From Candidatus Melainabacteria bacterium (lineage in GTDB: Bacteria > Cyanobacteriota > Vampirovibrionia > LMEP-6097): 7,796 nucleotides of DNA. Shown here in pieces: positions 1-6,233 of this stretch (positions within the stretch are counted from its first letter, which is position 1; each line of letters begins with the position of its first letter). The notes beneath the pieces were generated by a model. That model saw only the letters and a list, made by a program, of their open reading frames with translations, was not told where the DNA came from and ran no database searches. The position numbers and the translations under genes are program-made. The DNA lies in the NCBI GenBank assembly GCA_028817775.1, contig JAPPOW010000189.1, positions 16,614 to 24,409 of the forward strand, in the 5' to 3' direction.

Positions 1-317
1 CTGAAGATGAACACGAGGAATATTTTGCTATGCCAATGTGTCTTGGGCGCGGCTTTGCAAGACAAGCCTCACCACTAATCCAAAAACATTATATATCTAT
101 GGGAGCCTTTGAAAAAATTTATGGTGAAGATCGGTTTGGCAAGCAATATATTGACTTACTCAACCGCAAGAAAGTCAAATATATCATTGGCTCAGCAAAA
201 ATATACAAACACCTCAGCTCAGTTGAGACAAGGAAATTTATAATAATGAATTACCACTATTCCGATTGTCTTTGGACTCGCCGGACTCCGTTCCCTAGTG
301 TTAGAATCAAGCAATGA
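1..317 (+). CDS. 3' end of a membrane glycosyltransferase-like protein (partial, paralog of the next gene)
   Basis: The reading frame is open from the window edge (first full codon at position 3) to TGA at 315-317, giving about 104 C-terminal residues. The start lies upstream of the window; the internal ATG at 30 is not a convincing start because the frame continues in front of it. The segment aligns without gaps to the C-terminal soluble tail of the following gene: from GKQYIDLLNRKKVK here against GASYVKLLKERNVK there, through to the closing DCLW/DYFW, I count about 16 identities in 46 positions. That makes it the end of a tandem paralog rather than a separate small gene. The catalytic part is not in the window, so the glycosyltransferase assignment rests on the neighbour. 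Its stop overlaps the next start as ATGA, which suggests one transcript and translational coupling. Confidence 0.72.
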   Translation, partial: EDEHEEYFAMPMCLGRGFARQASPLIQKHYISMGAFEKIYGEDRFGKQYIDLLNRKKVKYIIGSAKIYKHLSSVETRKFIIMNYHYSDCLWTRRTPFPSVRIKQ

Positions 318-1792
318 GCCTTGTCAAGCGAATCACTTTATATTTTTTAGTACTGATACCCGCGCTAGGTTTATTTGTAAACAATATACACAGCAAAAGA
401 TTTAACACAGATGAATTCCAACATACTCATCTTGCTTGGGCAGCAACTCACTTTGATAAACTACAATACCGCGATCTTTGGGATAACCATGGACCGCTCT
501 ATACAGTAGTCAATTCTATCTTCATTAAATCAGCCAATCTTGGTGCTGATGTGAGCACCTATCTTGCAGAGCGCTATCTCAACTTGCTAATTTTACTACT
601 GGGCTTTCTGATACTCTTTGAGCTATTCCGTTCTGTGACTGGCAAATGGTACTTTGCCATACTGGGACCTTGGTTCTTTGTAACTAGTCAATTTTCAAGA
701 TTTGCAACCCAAGTCCGCCCAGACAACTTACAGTGTTTATTTTTCTACCTTGCTTTATTGCTGCTCGTCAAAGCCTTCCAAAAAGAAAATCACAAGCTTG
801 CTTTTGCTAGTGGCTTATCCTTGGCGCTGATGCTAATGACTAATCTCAAATCGCTTAGCGCTCTAGCAGCTATCTTAGTTAGTCTTGTACTACTCAGTTT
901 CATGAACAAAGAAAGCCAAGCTATGAGCTATCTACGCTCACTAGTTACTGGACTTGCCTTACTAGCCTCAGTATTCTTAATTGCATTAGTTGTCGGTGGC
1001 TTTATGCCAGGCTATATCAACGACAATATAATGTTTAATTTTGTGAGCATGCAAATGGTTGAAGAAGCTGCAGTGAAACAAATTAGCTTGCTTTATACCA
1101 AAAGACATCACTTACTGCTACCGCTACTGGGAATATCTCTTGGCTTCTGGCTATATAAGAATCTCAAATCCAAAACAATCAATCCAGCATGGTTTCTAGT
1201 CTTGGTCACAAGCAGTATCTTGGCTATATCAAGATTAAAGATTCACCTTTGGGGGCAATATGATTTACTCTTTATCCCGCTCCTGTGTTTTATTGCAAGC
1301 TGTTTCGTATTCTACTTGCTAGAAAAACTAATCCTCAGCAAAATCAACTCCCAAGTAATTAAATTACTCGTTATAAGTCCTATCTTCATTGGCTTTGTCT
1401 ATGCTGGTTGGAAGAAGGTTATTCACAATCCCAGACCTCTAGCTAGATATCACCAATTTATTAATGAACGTATCGCCAAAGTAACAGAGCTAGTGGGAGA
1501 GGACGGCCGGATTGAGAACTGTGGTCGTCATGTACCTGAATTAGGTTTCCTTGAGATTGCTTCCCGGCGAATCCACCAACATCCATTTATCATGGCAGCT
1601 CATGAAAAACTAAATTCAGAAGACTTACATGGAGCAAGCTATGTCAAACTACTTAAAGAAAGGAATGTCAAAGTCATTCTTGCTAGCAAAAATATATTTA
1701 AATTCTGCCACTCGCCAGAATTCCAAGACCACCTAGAACAAAACTATGTTTTGCATGATTATTTTTGGCTGTACTTGGGTGACAAATCTTAG
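314..1792 (+). CDS. GT-C fold membrane glycosyltransferase, GT39/ArnT/PMT-like
   Basis: The protein has 492 residues and is predicted to be a polytopic inner-membrane protein. The first hydrophobic helix (about 7-22) is followed by an external loop with FNTDEFQH (Asp33-Glu34), the acidic pair expected in the first loop of GT-C enzymes, then YRDLWDNHGPLY (52-63), a pattern typical of GT39-like proteins. An RPDN motif lies at 135-138. Further hydrophobic segments run to about 366, roughly ten or eleven in all, and a soluble tail covers about 370-492. Members of this family transfer sugars or aminosugars from polyprenyl-phosphate donors outside the cytoplasmic membrane; donor and acceptor cannot be read here. 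The ATG overlaps the upstream stop (ATGA), fixing the start and linking it to its paralog. Its stop overlaps that of nuoD tail to tail by 4 bases. Family assignment is fairly sure; exact substrate is unknown. Confidence 0.8.
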   Translation: MSLVKRITLYFLVLIPALGLFVNNIHSKRFNTDEFQHTHLAWAATHFDKLQYRDLWDNHGPLYTVVNSIFIKSANLGADVSTYLAERYLNLLILLLGFLILFELFRSVTGKWYFAILGPWFFVTSQFSRFATQVRPDNLQCLFFYLALLLLVKAFQKENHKLAFASGLSLALMLMTNLKSLSALAAILVSLVLLSFMNKESQAMSYLRSLVTGLALLASVFLIALVVGGFMPGYINDNIMFNFVSMQMVEEAAVKQISLLYTKRHHLLLPLLGISLGFWLYKNLKSKTINPAWFLVLVTSSILAISRLKIHLWGQYDLLFIPLLCFIASCFVFYLLEKLILSKINSQVIKLLVISPIFIGFVYAGWKKVIHNPRPLARYHQFINERIAKVTELVGEDGRIENCGRHVPELGFLEIASRRIHQHPFIMAAHEKLNSEDLHGASYVKLLKERNVKVILASKNIFKFCHSPEFQDHLEQNYVLHDYFWLYLGDKS

Positions 1793-2964
1793 CGGTCAAC
1801 GTCTGGTAGGATGACGTCGAGGGACGAGAAAGTTGCCACTACATCAGAAATTGGTTGCCCTTCAACAAGCTCTGGCACAAAAGCTGTTGGAAACCAGCTT
1901 GGTGAGCGCCATTTGAGTCTATAAGGCACTTGAGTACCATCAGCAATTAGATGCACTCCAAGCTCACCACGCGGAGATTCAACACATTCATAAGATTCAC
2001 CAGCTGGACATTTGAAGCCCGGCAGGATTTTCTTAGCCTTGAGTTCAGTATCCGCTTGTGCATGCTCGCCGCCTGGCAGTCCTCGCACTTTCTCAATTGC
2101 CTGCAGAATAATTTTGCAACTCTCGCGGATCTCATCAACACGACATTTGTAACGAGCAAATACATCACCGGCATCATGAGTGATTACATTAAAATCAAAC
2201 TCTTCATATAATGAATATGGCTTGTCACGGCGGACGTCATAATTAACTCCAGAAGCGCGGATATTAGGACCGGTGAGACCAGCATCAAGACCTTTTTTCG
2301 GGTCAATTACGCCAATACCCTTGGTACGCACAGCAACAATTGGGTTATTAGTAACTATATCTTCGTACTCATCAGTGTAATGGAAGAGCTTGTCATTGAT
2401 TAAGTTCTCAAGCTTAGCCAGCCAGCCCTCAGGCACATCCATATGTACTCCACCAATACGCATATAGTTAAACATCATCCGTTGACCAGAAACTTCTTCA
2501 AGCAGCGACAAGATTGACTCACGGTCACGGAAAGCATAGAAAGGGAAACCCATCATTGCTCCAAGGTCAAGCATAAAGATCCCTAGTGATAATTGATGCG
2601 AACAGATACGGTTGAGTTCTGCCATGATGACACGCAAATATTCGGCACGTTGCGGCACTTGCAGCTCAGCAATTTTCTCAACTGCCAAAACATAGGCATG
2701 TGAGTCAGACATACCAGCAAGGTAATCAACACGATCAACCAGAGCTTGGTATTGTACGTAGTTACGGTTTTGAGCTAACCACTCCATACCGCGGTGCAAG
2801 TAACCAATAACCGGCTCACACTTAGTAATCATTTCACCACTAGTAGTAATAATTAATCGAAGTACACCGTGAGTGGAAGGGTGTTGAGGCCCCATATTGA
2901 TAACCAGCTCTTCGGTTTTGAGTCCAGTACTTATATCTGCATCTTTAATAGCCATCCTCACCAT
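1789..2964 (-). CDS. nuoD: NADH-quinone oxidoreductase subunit D (complex I, 49 kDa-type)
   Basis: This subunit lies in the peripheral arm of respiratory complex I, where it lines the quinone-binding cavity with NuoB. The sequence shows the family signature GPQHPSTHGVLR near the N-terminus, then EPVIGYLHRGME, the DYLAGM segment, FYAFRDRE, YMRIGGV, LTGPNIRASGVNYDVRRD, and the closing ESPRGELG and VDR motifs. The second His of GPQHPSTH and the Tyr of VDYL match the quinone-contacting His38 and Tyr87 of Thermus Nqo4, so the site looks functional. From the ATG at 2964 it has 391 residues, a normal length. In-frame alternatives are ATG at 2955 (388 residues) and TTG at 2991 (400). None has a well-spaced Shine-Dalgarno, so the exact start is open. 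No other nuo gene lies beside it, so the locus is an orphan. A palindromic repeat sits upstream. Confidence 0.95.
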   Translation of the reverse strand: MVRMAIKDADISTGLKTEELVINMGPQHPSTHGVLRLIITTSGEMITKCEPVIGYLHRGMEWLAQNRNYVQYQALVDRVDYLAGMSDSHAYVLAVEKIAELQVPQRAEYLRVIMAELNRICSHQLSLGIFMLDLGAMMGFPFYAFRDRESILSLLEEVSGQRMMFNYMRIGGVHMDVPEGWLAKLENLINDKLFHYTDEYEDIVTNNPIVAVRTKGIGVIDPKKGLDAGLTGPNIRASGVNYDVRRDKPYSLYEEFDFNVITHDAGDVFARYKCRVDEIRESCKIILQAIEKVRGLPGGEHAQADTELKAKKILPGFKCPAGESYECVESPRGELGVHLIADGTQVPYRLKWRSPSWFPTAFVPELVEGQPISDVVATFSSLDVILPDVDR

Positions 2965-3005
2965 GATACTATTAAATTCAAGCGTGAGCAATTCAGTGAC
3001 TCTCG

Positions 3006-3073
3006 GTCATTGCGAGGCATAAAATGCCGAAGCAATCCAGAAAAATAGATTGCTTCACTGCCTTCACAATGAC
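3006..3073. repeat. Palindromic dispersed-repeat-like element (REP/MITE type)
   Basis: The outer arms are 3006-3017 (GTCATTGCGAGG) and 3062-3073 (CTTCACAATGAC); they pair at 10 of 12 positions. The inner arms are a perfect 9-base inverted repeat, GAAGCAATC at 3029-3037 and GATTGCTTC at 3048-3056, with a 10-base loop. From memory, elements beginning GTCATTGCGAGG and containing GAAGCAATC are common as dispersed palindromic repeats in many bacterial genomes. Copy number cannot be tested in one window. It fills most of the gap between divergent nuoD and the arginase-like gene, and overlaps the start of the latter. Confidence 0.75.
3014..3017 (+). promoter_or_regulatory. Repeat-borne ribosome binding site for the arginase-like gene
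   Basis: GAGG lies 6 bases before the ATG at 3024, a good Shine-Dalgarno spacing. Both the GAGG and the ATG belong to the left half of the palindromic repeat. The alternative ATG at 3069, in the right arm, has no purine-rich site in front of it, so this site favours the 3024 start. Confidence 0.5.
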
Positions 3074-4058
3074 AGTTACACGAGATAAAACCACAGCCCA
3101 GCAGCGCTTCCAGGATTTTCCTGGCTCCTCAATTGACTTGATAGCTGCCCCTTGGGGTTTTGGTGGCACTGACAACCTGGCTCAAGAGGGCGCGCACGCT
3201 TTATTAGCAGATCAAGAATTGGTCAAACAACTTGAAGCAGTTGGCTCCAAAGTCCAGGAGATTCATCCTCCTTCACTTGGTCCCTTTGAAATTCAAGAAG
3301 AAGCTGATCGCGTCCGCAATATTGAAGCGGTGCTGACAGTTAATAATTGGCTAGCTGATGAAGTTAAAGTTTCACTCAAGAAAGAACATATCCCCATAGT
3401 TCTAGGTGGCGACGGTTCACTTTGCTTGGGGACCATTGCTGGTTCACTTGAGCACTGGCAGAACAAAAAATTTGGTGTGATCTGGTTGAGTAATCATTTG
3501 TGTAATAGTTCTCCGCGAGTAACCAAGAGTTGGAACGCTAATCGTATGGTCTTGACCGCACTAACTTTTGACACCAAAGCCAAACATGATGACTTTATTG
3601 CATTGATGAATTTCCGTGATCATCAAGCACCAATGATGAACAAGGCAGACTTTGTGCATATCGGCATCAATCACAAATCGGCACGCGATAATGTTAATCA
3701 TAAGTTCTTTACTATGGAAGAAGTCGATGAACTTGGAGTACGCAGTGTAATTAACCAAGCAATTGAGCACTTTGCTGATTATGACAAAGTGCATCTAATA
3801 CTTGACGTCAACGCTTTTGACTTGGGGGCTGTCAGTAATTATTCACTTGGACAATTAAATTATCGTGAAGCGATGACAATTGCTCGTGAGCTAGATCTCA
3901 ATCTACGCCGTCAAGGCAAACTCAGTTCTATTGATGTAGTGGAGCATTGTCCGAGCCGTGAAGCCTGGGACAAAAAGGGTGAAGCTGCTGAATGGGTAAT
4001 GGATTTTCTTACTAATATTTTTGGGGAGAATATTTTTAATGCGGCTAGGAAATATTAG
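3024..4058 (+). CDS. Arginase-fold protein lacking most metal ligands (probable pseudoenzyme)
   Basis: The protein has 344 residues from ATG 3024, or 329 from ATG 3069. It follows the arginase/agmatinase (ureohydrolase) family along its length: IDLIAAPWGFGG near the N-terminus, VLGGDGS at 127-132, GVIWLSNHLC at 151-160, FFTMEEVDELG at 228-238, LILDVNAFD at 258-266 and SIDVVEHCPSRE at 302-313. Compared with arginase, the GGDHS His is Gly131. In the DAHxD motif the two Asp are Ser156 and Cys160, and only His158 remains. In the DxD motif the first Asp (261) is kept and the second is Asn263. The catalytic His of the NxHG segment is Asn173. The Glu of the VE motif is kept (Glu307). A normal two-manganese centre is therefore unlikely, yet the frame is intact. 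Residues 1-15 are encoded by the palindromic repeat. Function is unknown; it may have a binding or regulatory role. Confidence 0.82.
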   Translation: MPKQSRKIDCFTAFTMTVTRDKTTAQQRFQDFPGSSIDLIAAPWGFGGTDNLAQEGAHALLADQELVKQLEAVGSKVQEIHPPSLGPFEIQEEADRVRNIEAVLTVNNWLADEVKVSLKKEHIPIVLGGDGSLCLGTIAGSLEHWQNKKFGVIWLSNHLCNSSPRVTKSWNANRMVLTALTFDTKAKHDDFIALMNFRDHQAPMMNKADFVHIGINHKSARDNVNHKFFTMEEVDELGVRSVINQAIEHFADYDKVHLILDVNAFDLGAVSNYSLGQLNYREAMTIARELDLNLRRQGKLSSIDVVEHCPSREAWDKKGEAAEWVMDFLTNIFGENIFNAARKY

Positions 4059-4894
4059 GAAGAGCAGATCTCAAGTTTGCCCTGTTCAAATAAAGCATCA
4101 ACAAATTCAAACATTGTCATTTGTTCAAGATCTTTGGTTAGGATTATAGGTCCCATATCCATGAAATACTCTCCCCAAGATTTGTTCAATGTAGTTATTA
4201 AATCCCTATCAGATGAAGCGTTCAAGCCAACCAAACCAGCAAAAGAAACTCTAGCTAGTTTTGTAGCTTCATGTACAATGCCATGATCCGAATTAACGGA
4301 TGACTTAAAAATCAACCCATGCCTCCTTAATCTCTCTCTAAGCACGGCATGACGTAGAAAACTAAAACTCGTAGACTTAAAACGGATCTTATCCCAATTT
4401 TTGCCCTGCTCCTTAAATTTAATCTGAAGCGGTACCAGTACATGTGCAGAACTACGACGTTTAAGTGATAGTAAAATATCAAATTTTAAAGCGTCAAAAT
4501 TGCCACGCATTTGAGGCATATACAATGCATCAATTTGATGAGGAACCAATTCTAGTAAACTCTGTGCCAGACTAATTTCATATAGACGCCCCTTTAAATT
4601 TCCTACAACGCCAGGTTGCAGGTGTTTGGATAGCTCATCAACTATAGAGTCGAAGTCTTCTCTTGCGAAAACCATCTCCTTTATCAATTGGGCAATTTGA
4701 GGATTTGAATATCGATTTAGAGCTGGTAACAGAACCTTATCAAACAAACTTGATAATTCATGCTGATTAGTTATTCTTGCAACATACCTAGTACATAGGT
4801 CCTTATCTTTCTTTTGAAAGCTGTCAATTAGTCGTAAATTAATGACAATTTGATCCAGTGGCACCAAGATAATAGTAGCACCAAAAGCTGTCAT
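4055..4894 (-). CDS. Uncharacterised 279-residue protein, possible PD-(D/E)XK-like core
   Basis: I do not recognise this family. The ATG at 4894 is the first start after an in-frame TGA at 4906-4904, so the start is reasonably fixed, although the site before it (AAGAAAA) is a weak ribosome binding site. The N-terminal third is predicted helical. The middle holds GRLYEISLAQ (Glu106), then FDILL (Asp139) and, 17 residues later, PLQIKF (Gln157-x-Lys159). The order Glu, Asp, (Glu/Gln)-x-Lys around beta-strand-like segments resembles the core of the PD-(D/E)XK nuclease superfamily, in which Gln can replace Glu. This is only a pattern match. A basic stretch (RHAVLRERLRRHG, 181-193) could contact nucleic acid. 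No signal peptide or clear membrane helix is present. It overlaps the stop of the arginase-like gene by 4 bases and diverges from the next gene across 49 bases. No partner toxin or methylase is visible. Confidence 0.68.
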   Translation of the reverse strand: MTAFGATIILVPLDQIVINLRLIDSFQKKDKDLCTRYVARITNQHELSSLFDKVLLPALNRYSNPQIAQLIKEMVFAREDFDSIVDELSKHLQPGVVGNLKGRLYEISLAQSLLELVPHQIDALYMPQMRGNFDALKFDILLSLKRRSSAHVLVPLQIKFKEQGKNWDKIRFKSTSFSFLRHAVLRERLRRHGLIFKSSVNSDHGIVHEATKLARVSFAGLVGLNASSDRDLITTLNKSWGEYFMDMGPIILTKDLEQMTMFEFVDALFEQGKLEICSS

Positions 4895-4904
4895 TTTTCT
4901 TGAT

Positions 4905-4922
4905 CATAACCGCTTCATAACC
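4905..4922. repeat. Direct repeat CATAACC x2 in a divergent intergenic gap
   Basis: CATAACC occurs at 4905-4911 and again at 4916-4922, 11 bases apart, about one helical turn. It lies in the 49-base gap between the divergent genes at 4894 (-) and 4944 (+), so it could be a regulator site on one DNA face. The repeat is short and chance is possible. I found no convincing sigma70 promoter in this gap. Confidence 0.25.
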
Positions 4923-4943
4923 TAAATCTGCTTCAATAATTAC

Positions 4944-5444
4944 GTGAAACAGGTCAATCACCAACAAGTAATAAGTGAACTAAGTGTAGAAGAGAAAATA
5001 GGCCGCGAGCAGCAGCTAGCTAGTCAATTGCCTCTTCTTAGGGATCAATTAGCAACAATCCGTAAAAACGGACCAGTCAACGGTATTGGCGAGGAAGACC
5101 TAGTAGCTCTTATCAACCAACACGAAGCTGGTGTTGCTGAATTAAGCGATTTAATCGACCAGGATATCAACCCTGAAACCCTCAAAGGACAAGCTGTAAG
5201 CAGCGCCAAAGTAAAGGATTATTTAGCGAGACAAGGTAAGATTCACCACAGAGCTGAAGTGAGCTCTAGACCTTCAGTAGATGGTTTAAGTCAGCGTGAA
5301 CTTCAGCAAATTAAGTCAATGAATGAATCTGTAGCACCAGAATTTTTCACTCAAAACAGACTTCAATATCCAACTTTTCAGAGCTATCTAGATGATACGG
5401 CAGAGCAAAAAGCCGGTCTAGCTAGGCTAATCAGCAAGTCTTAA
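4944..5444 (+). CDS. Small uncharacterised soluble protein, mostly helical
   Basis: The protein has 166 residues starting with GTG at 4944; the only in-frame codons upstream before the TAA at 4923 are non-start codons. The next candidate start, a TTG near residue 29, would remove the first helix. No Shine-Dalgarno is obvious. The sequence is rich in Gln, Glu, Leu and Ala (for example EEKIGREQQLASQLPLLRDQL, about residues 16-36), suggesting a helical or coiled-coil N-terminal half. A linker around 104-115 precedes a second helical part (SQRELQQIKSM). It has no Cys, no membrane segment and no signal peptide, and I do not recognise the family. It is followed by a hairpin at 5450 and then by the promoter of the next gene, so it is probably its own transcription unit. 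It is called a gene from the 500-base open frame and a protein-like composition. Confidence 0.6.
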   Translation: MKQVNHQQVISELSVEEKIGREQQLASQLPLLRDQLATIRKNGPVNGIGEEDLVALINQHEAGVAELSDLIDQDINPETLKGQAVSSAKVKDYLARQGKIHHRAEVSSRPSVDGLSQRELQQIKSMNESVAPEFFTQNRLQYPTFQSYLDDTAEQKAGLARLISKS

Positions 5445-5449
5445 GAGCC

Positions 5450-5483
5450 TACTAGCTCGGAGCTAGTACAAGTTTAGAAACTT
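5450..5483 (+). terminator. Tandem hairpins after the 4944-5444 gene, possible terminator
   Basis: TACTAGCT (5450-5457) and AGCTAGTA (5461-5468) form a perfect 8-base stem with a CGG loop, starting 6 bases after the stop codon. A second small palindrome follows: AAGTTT (5470-5475), AG, AAACTT (5478-5483). There is no T-run after either stem, so this is not a classical Rho-independent terminator. It may stabilise the 3' end or act in combination with other factors. Confidence 0.4.
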
Positions 5484-5493
5484 AAAGAAAAGC

Positions 5494-5523
5494 TTGACAT
5501 TTATATATGCAAAATGCTAGGAT
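5494..5523 (+). promoter_or_regulatory. Strong sigma70-type promoter for the 5560 gene
   Basis: A perfect -35 box TTGACA (5494-5499) is followed, after 18 bases, by TAGGAT (5518-5523), which matches the -10 consensus at 4 of 6 positions. It carries an extended -10 TG at 5515-5516, one base before the hexamer. Transcription would start near 5530, about 30 bases before the ATG at 5560. A weak AGG (5548-5550) lies 9 bases before that ATG. Confidence 0.7.
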
Positions 5524-5562
5524 TTGACATGTCAATACATGAATATCAGGCATATATAAATG
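5498..5562. promoter_or_regulatory. Nested dyad (putative operator) spanning -35 box to start codon
   Basis: A perfect 13-base inverted repeat, CATTTATATATGC (5498-5510) and GCATATATAAATG (5550-5562), flanks 39 bases. Near its exact centre sits a perfect 12-base palindrome, TTGACATGTCAA (5524-5535), placed at the expected transcription start. The heptamer TTGACAT also occurs as a direct repeat at 5494-5500 and 5524-5530, exactly 30 bases apart. The right arm includes the ATG. Because only the right half would be transcribed, this symmetry probably acts on DNA, as sites for a dimeric or cooperative regulator, and not as an mRNA hairpin. This is inferred from symmetry and position. Confidence 0.5.
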
Positions 5563-6231
5563 AACGCCCCTATTACTAGCAACAGCGCAATTGATGAGAC
5601 CACAGTGACTTCACCTAGTCAAGGCAAATTTGCCAAGGCCAAGCTGAACCCAAATGCTGGTCTAGATGGAGTGCGTGAAGCACAAAACCCTAGTATTGCT
5701 GAAGAAAGCCAGCAGGCCTTTATTGAACCAGCTGACATGATCACCGAGCAAGAACATGAAGTCGAGCTCGATCATGACCTGCGCAACACAGATGAATTTA
5801 CCCCCCTTGATCCTAAACGTGATCGCAACAAGGAGAAAAACCAAGGACAACAGCGCCGCAGGCAACGTCGCATCGGCAAGAGACGCCGCGTAGGTGCACT
5901 CGAGGATGATTACACCGAAGATGATGTCATGGGTTTCATGGGTTTCCTCGACCAACTCTGGCAAAGACTCACTGAACTTGTCGAGGATGTTGCCGAAGAG
6001 TTTGACAATTGGAATAAGTGGTTCAAAAAAGAGAAACTCAAACCACCAGCTCCAGACCGTTCTCGAGTAACTTATATACGTGATGAATATCAAGCTAATC
6101 GCAGCCCACATTTGTGGAAATCAAACCCTGATCGTAAGTGGATCTTAGCCTTTGGTCACAACAAAATCAATAATATAGTAAGCTCCATTCTTTATAAATA
6201 TCAGAACGAAACTATTTCTAAGGACGCCTAG
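5560..6231 (+). CDS. Uncharacterised protein with disordered N-terminus and Arg-rich segment
   Basis: The protein has 223 residues from ATG 5560, which follows a strong promoter. I do not recognise the family. Residues 1-60 are rich in Ser, Thr, Ala, Pro and Gln and look disordered; 61-80 are strongly acidic. Residues 85-110 turn strongly basic, ending in QRRRQRRIGKRRR (98-110), a plausible RNA- or DNA-binding tract. An acidic start (114-122) then leads into an amphipathic helical domain with many aromatic residues (FLDQLWQRL, FDNWNKWFKKEK, about 122-160). After a Pro-rich link, a C-terminal part holds WILAFGHNKINNIV (194-207). No signal peptide, Cys or clear membrane span is visible. The alternation of acidic and basic blocks could allow binding to nucleic acid or self-association, but no function can be given. 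The gene is convergent with glmU, with a palindromic element between them. Confidence 0.65.
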   Translation: MNAPITSNSAIDETTVTSPSQGKFAKAKLNPNAGLDGVREAQNPSIAEESQQAFIEPADMITEQEHEVELDHDLRNTDEFTPLDPKRDRNKEKNQGQQRRRQRRIGKRRRVGALEDDYTEDDVMGFMGFLDQLWQRLTELVEDVAEEFDNWNKWFKKEKLKPPAPDRSRVTYIRDEYQANRSPHLWKSNPDRKWILAFGHNKINNIVSSILYKYQNETISKDA

Positions 6232-6233
6232 TG

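Noticed and set aside
2965..2991. TTG start for nuoD at 2991
   Set aside because: TTG without a Shine-Dalgarno, and the added residues have no match to the family; ATG codons at 2964 or 2955 are more likely.
3006..3073. CRISPR or array-type repeat
   Set aside because: Only one palindromic unit is present, with no periodic repeats or spacers.
3399..3510. Local frameshift as the explanation for the missing arginase motifs
   Set aside because: The flanking residues GGD, S and GVIW, and the downstream His158 stay in register with the family, so the changes are substitutions and not a frame slip.
4055..4894. Horizontal transfer from lower G+C content
   Set aside because: Sampled lines are about 30-42% G+C, but the GT-C gene has a similar 35% line, so composition does not clearly set it apart.
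5450..5483. Classical Rho-independent terminator
   Set aside because: The hairpins are good but no T-run follows; kept only as a low-confidence terminator-like site.
5662..6111. Hydrophobic 149-residue open frame on the minus strand opposite the 5560 gene
   Set aside because: It is fully antisense to a gene that has a strong promoter. Acidic and basic codons read in reverse often give hydrophobic residues, and no promoter or ribosome site was seen for it.
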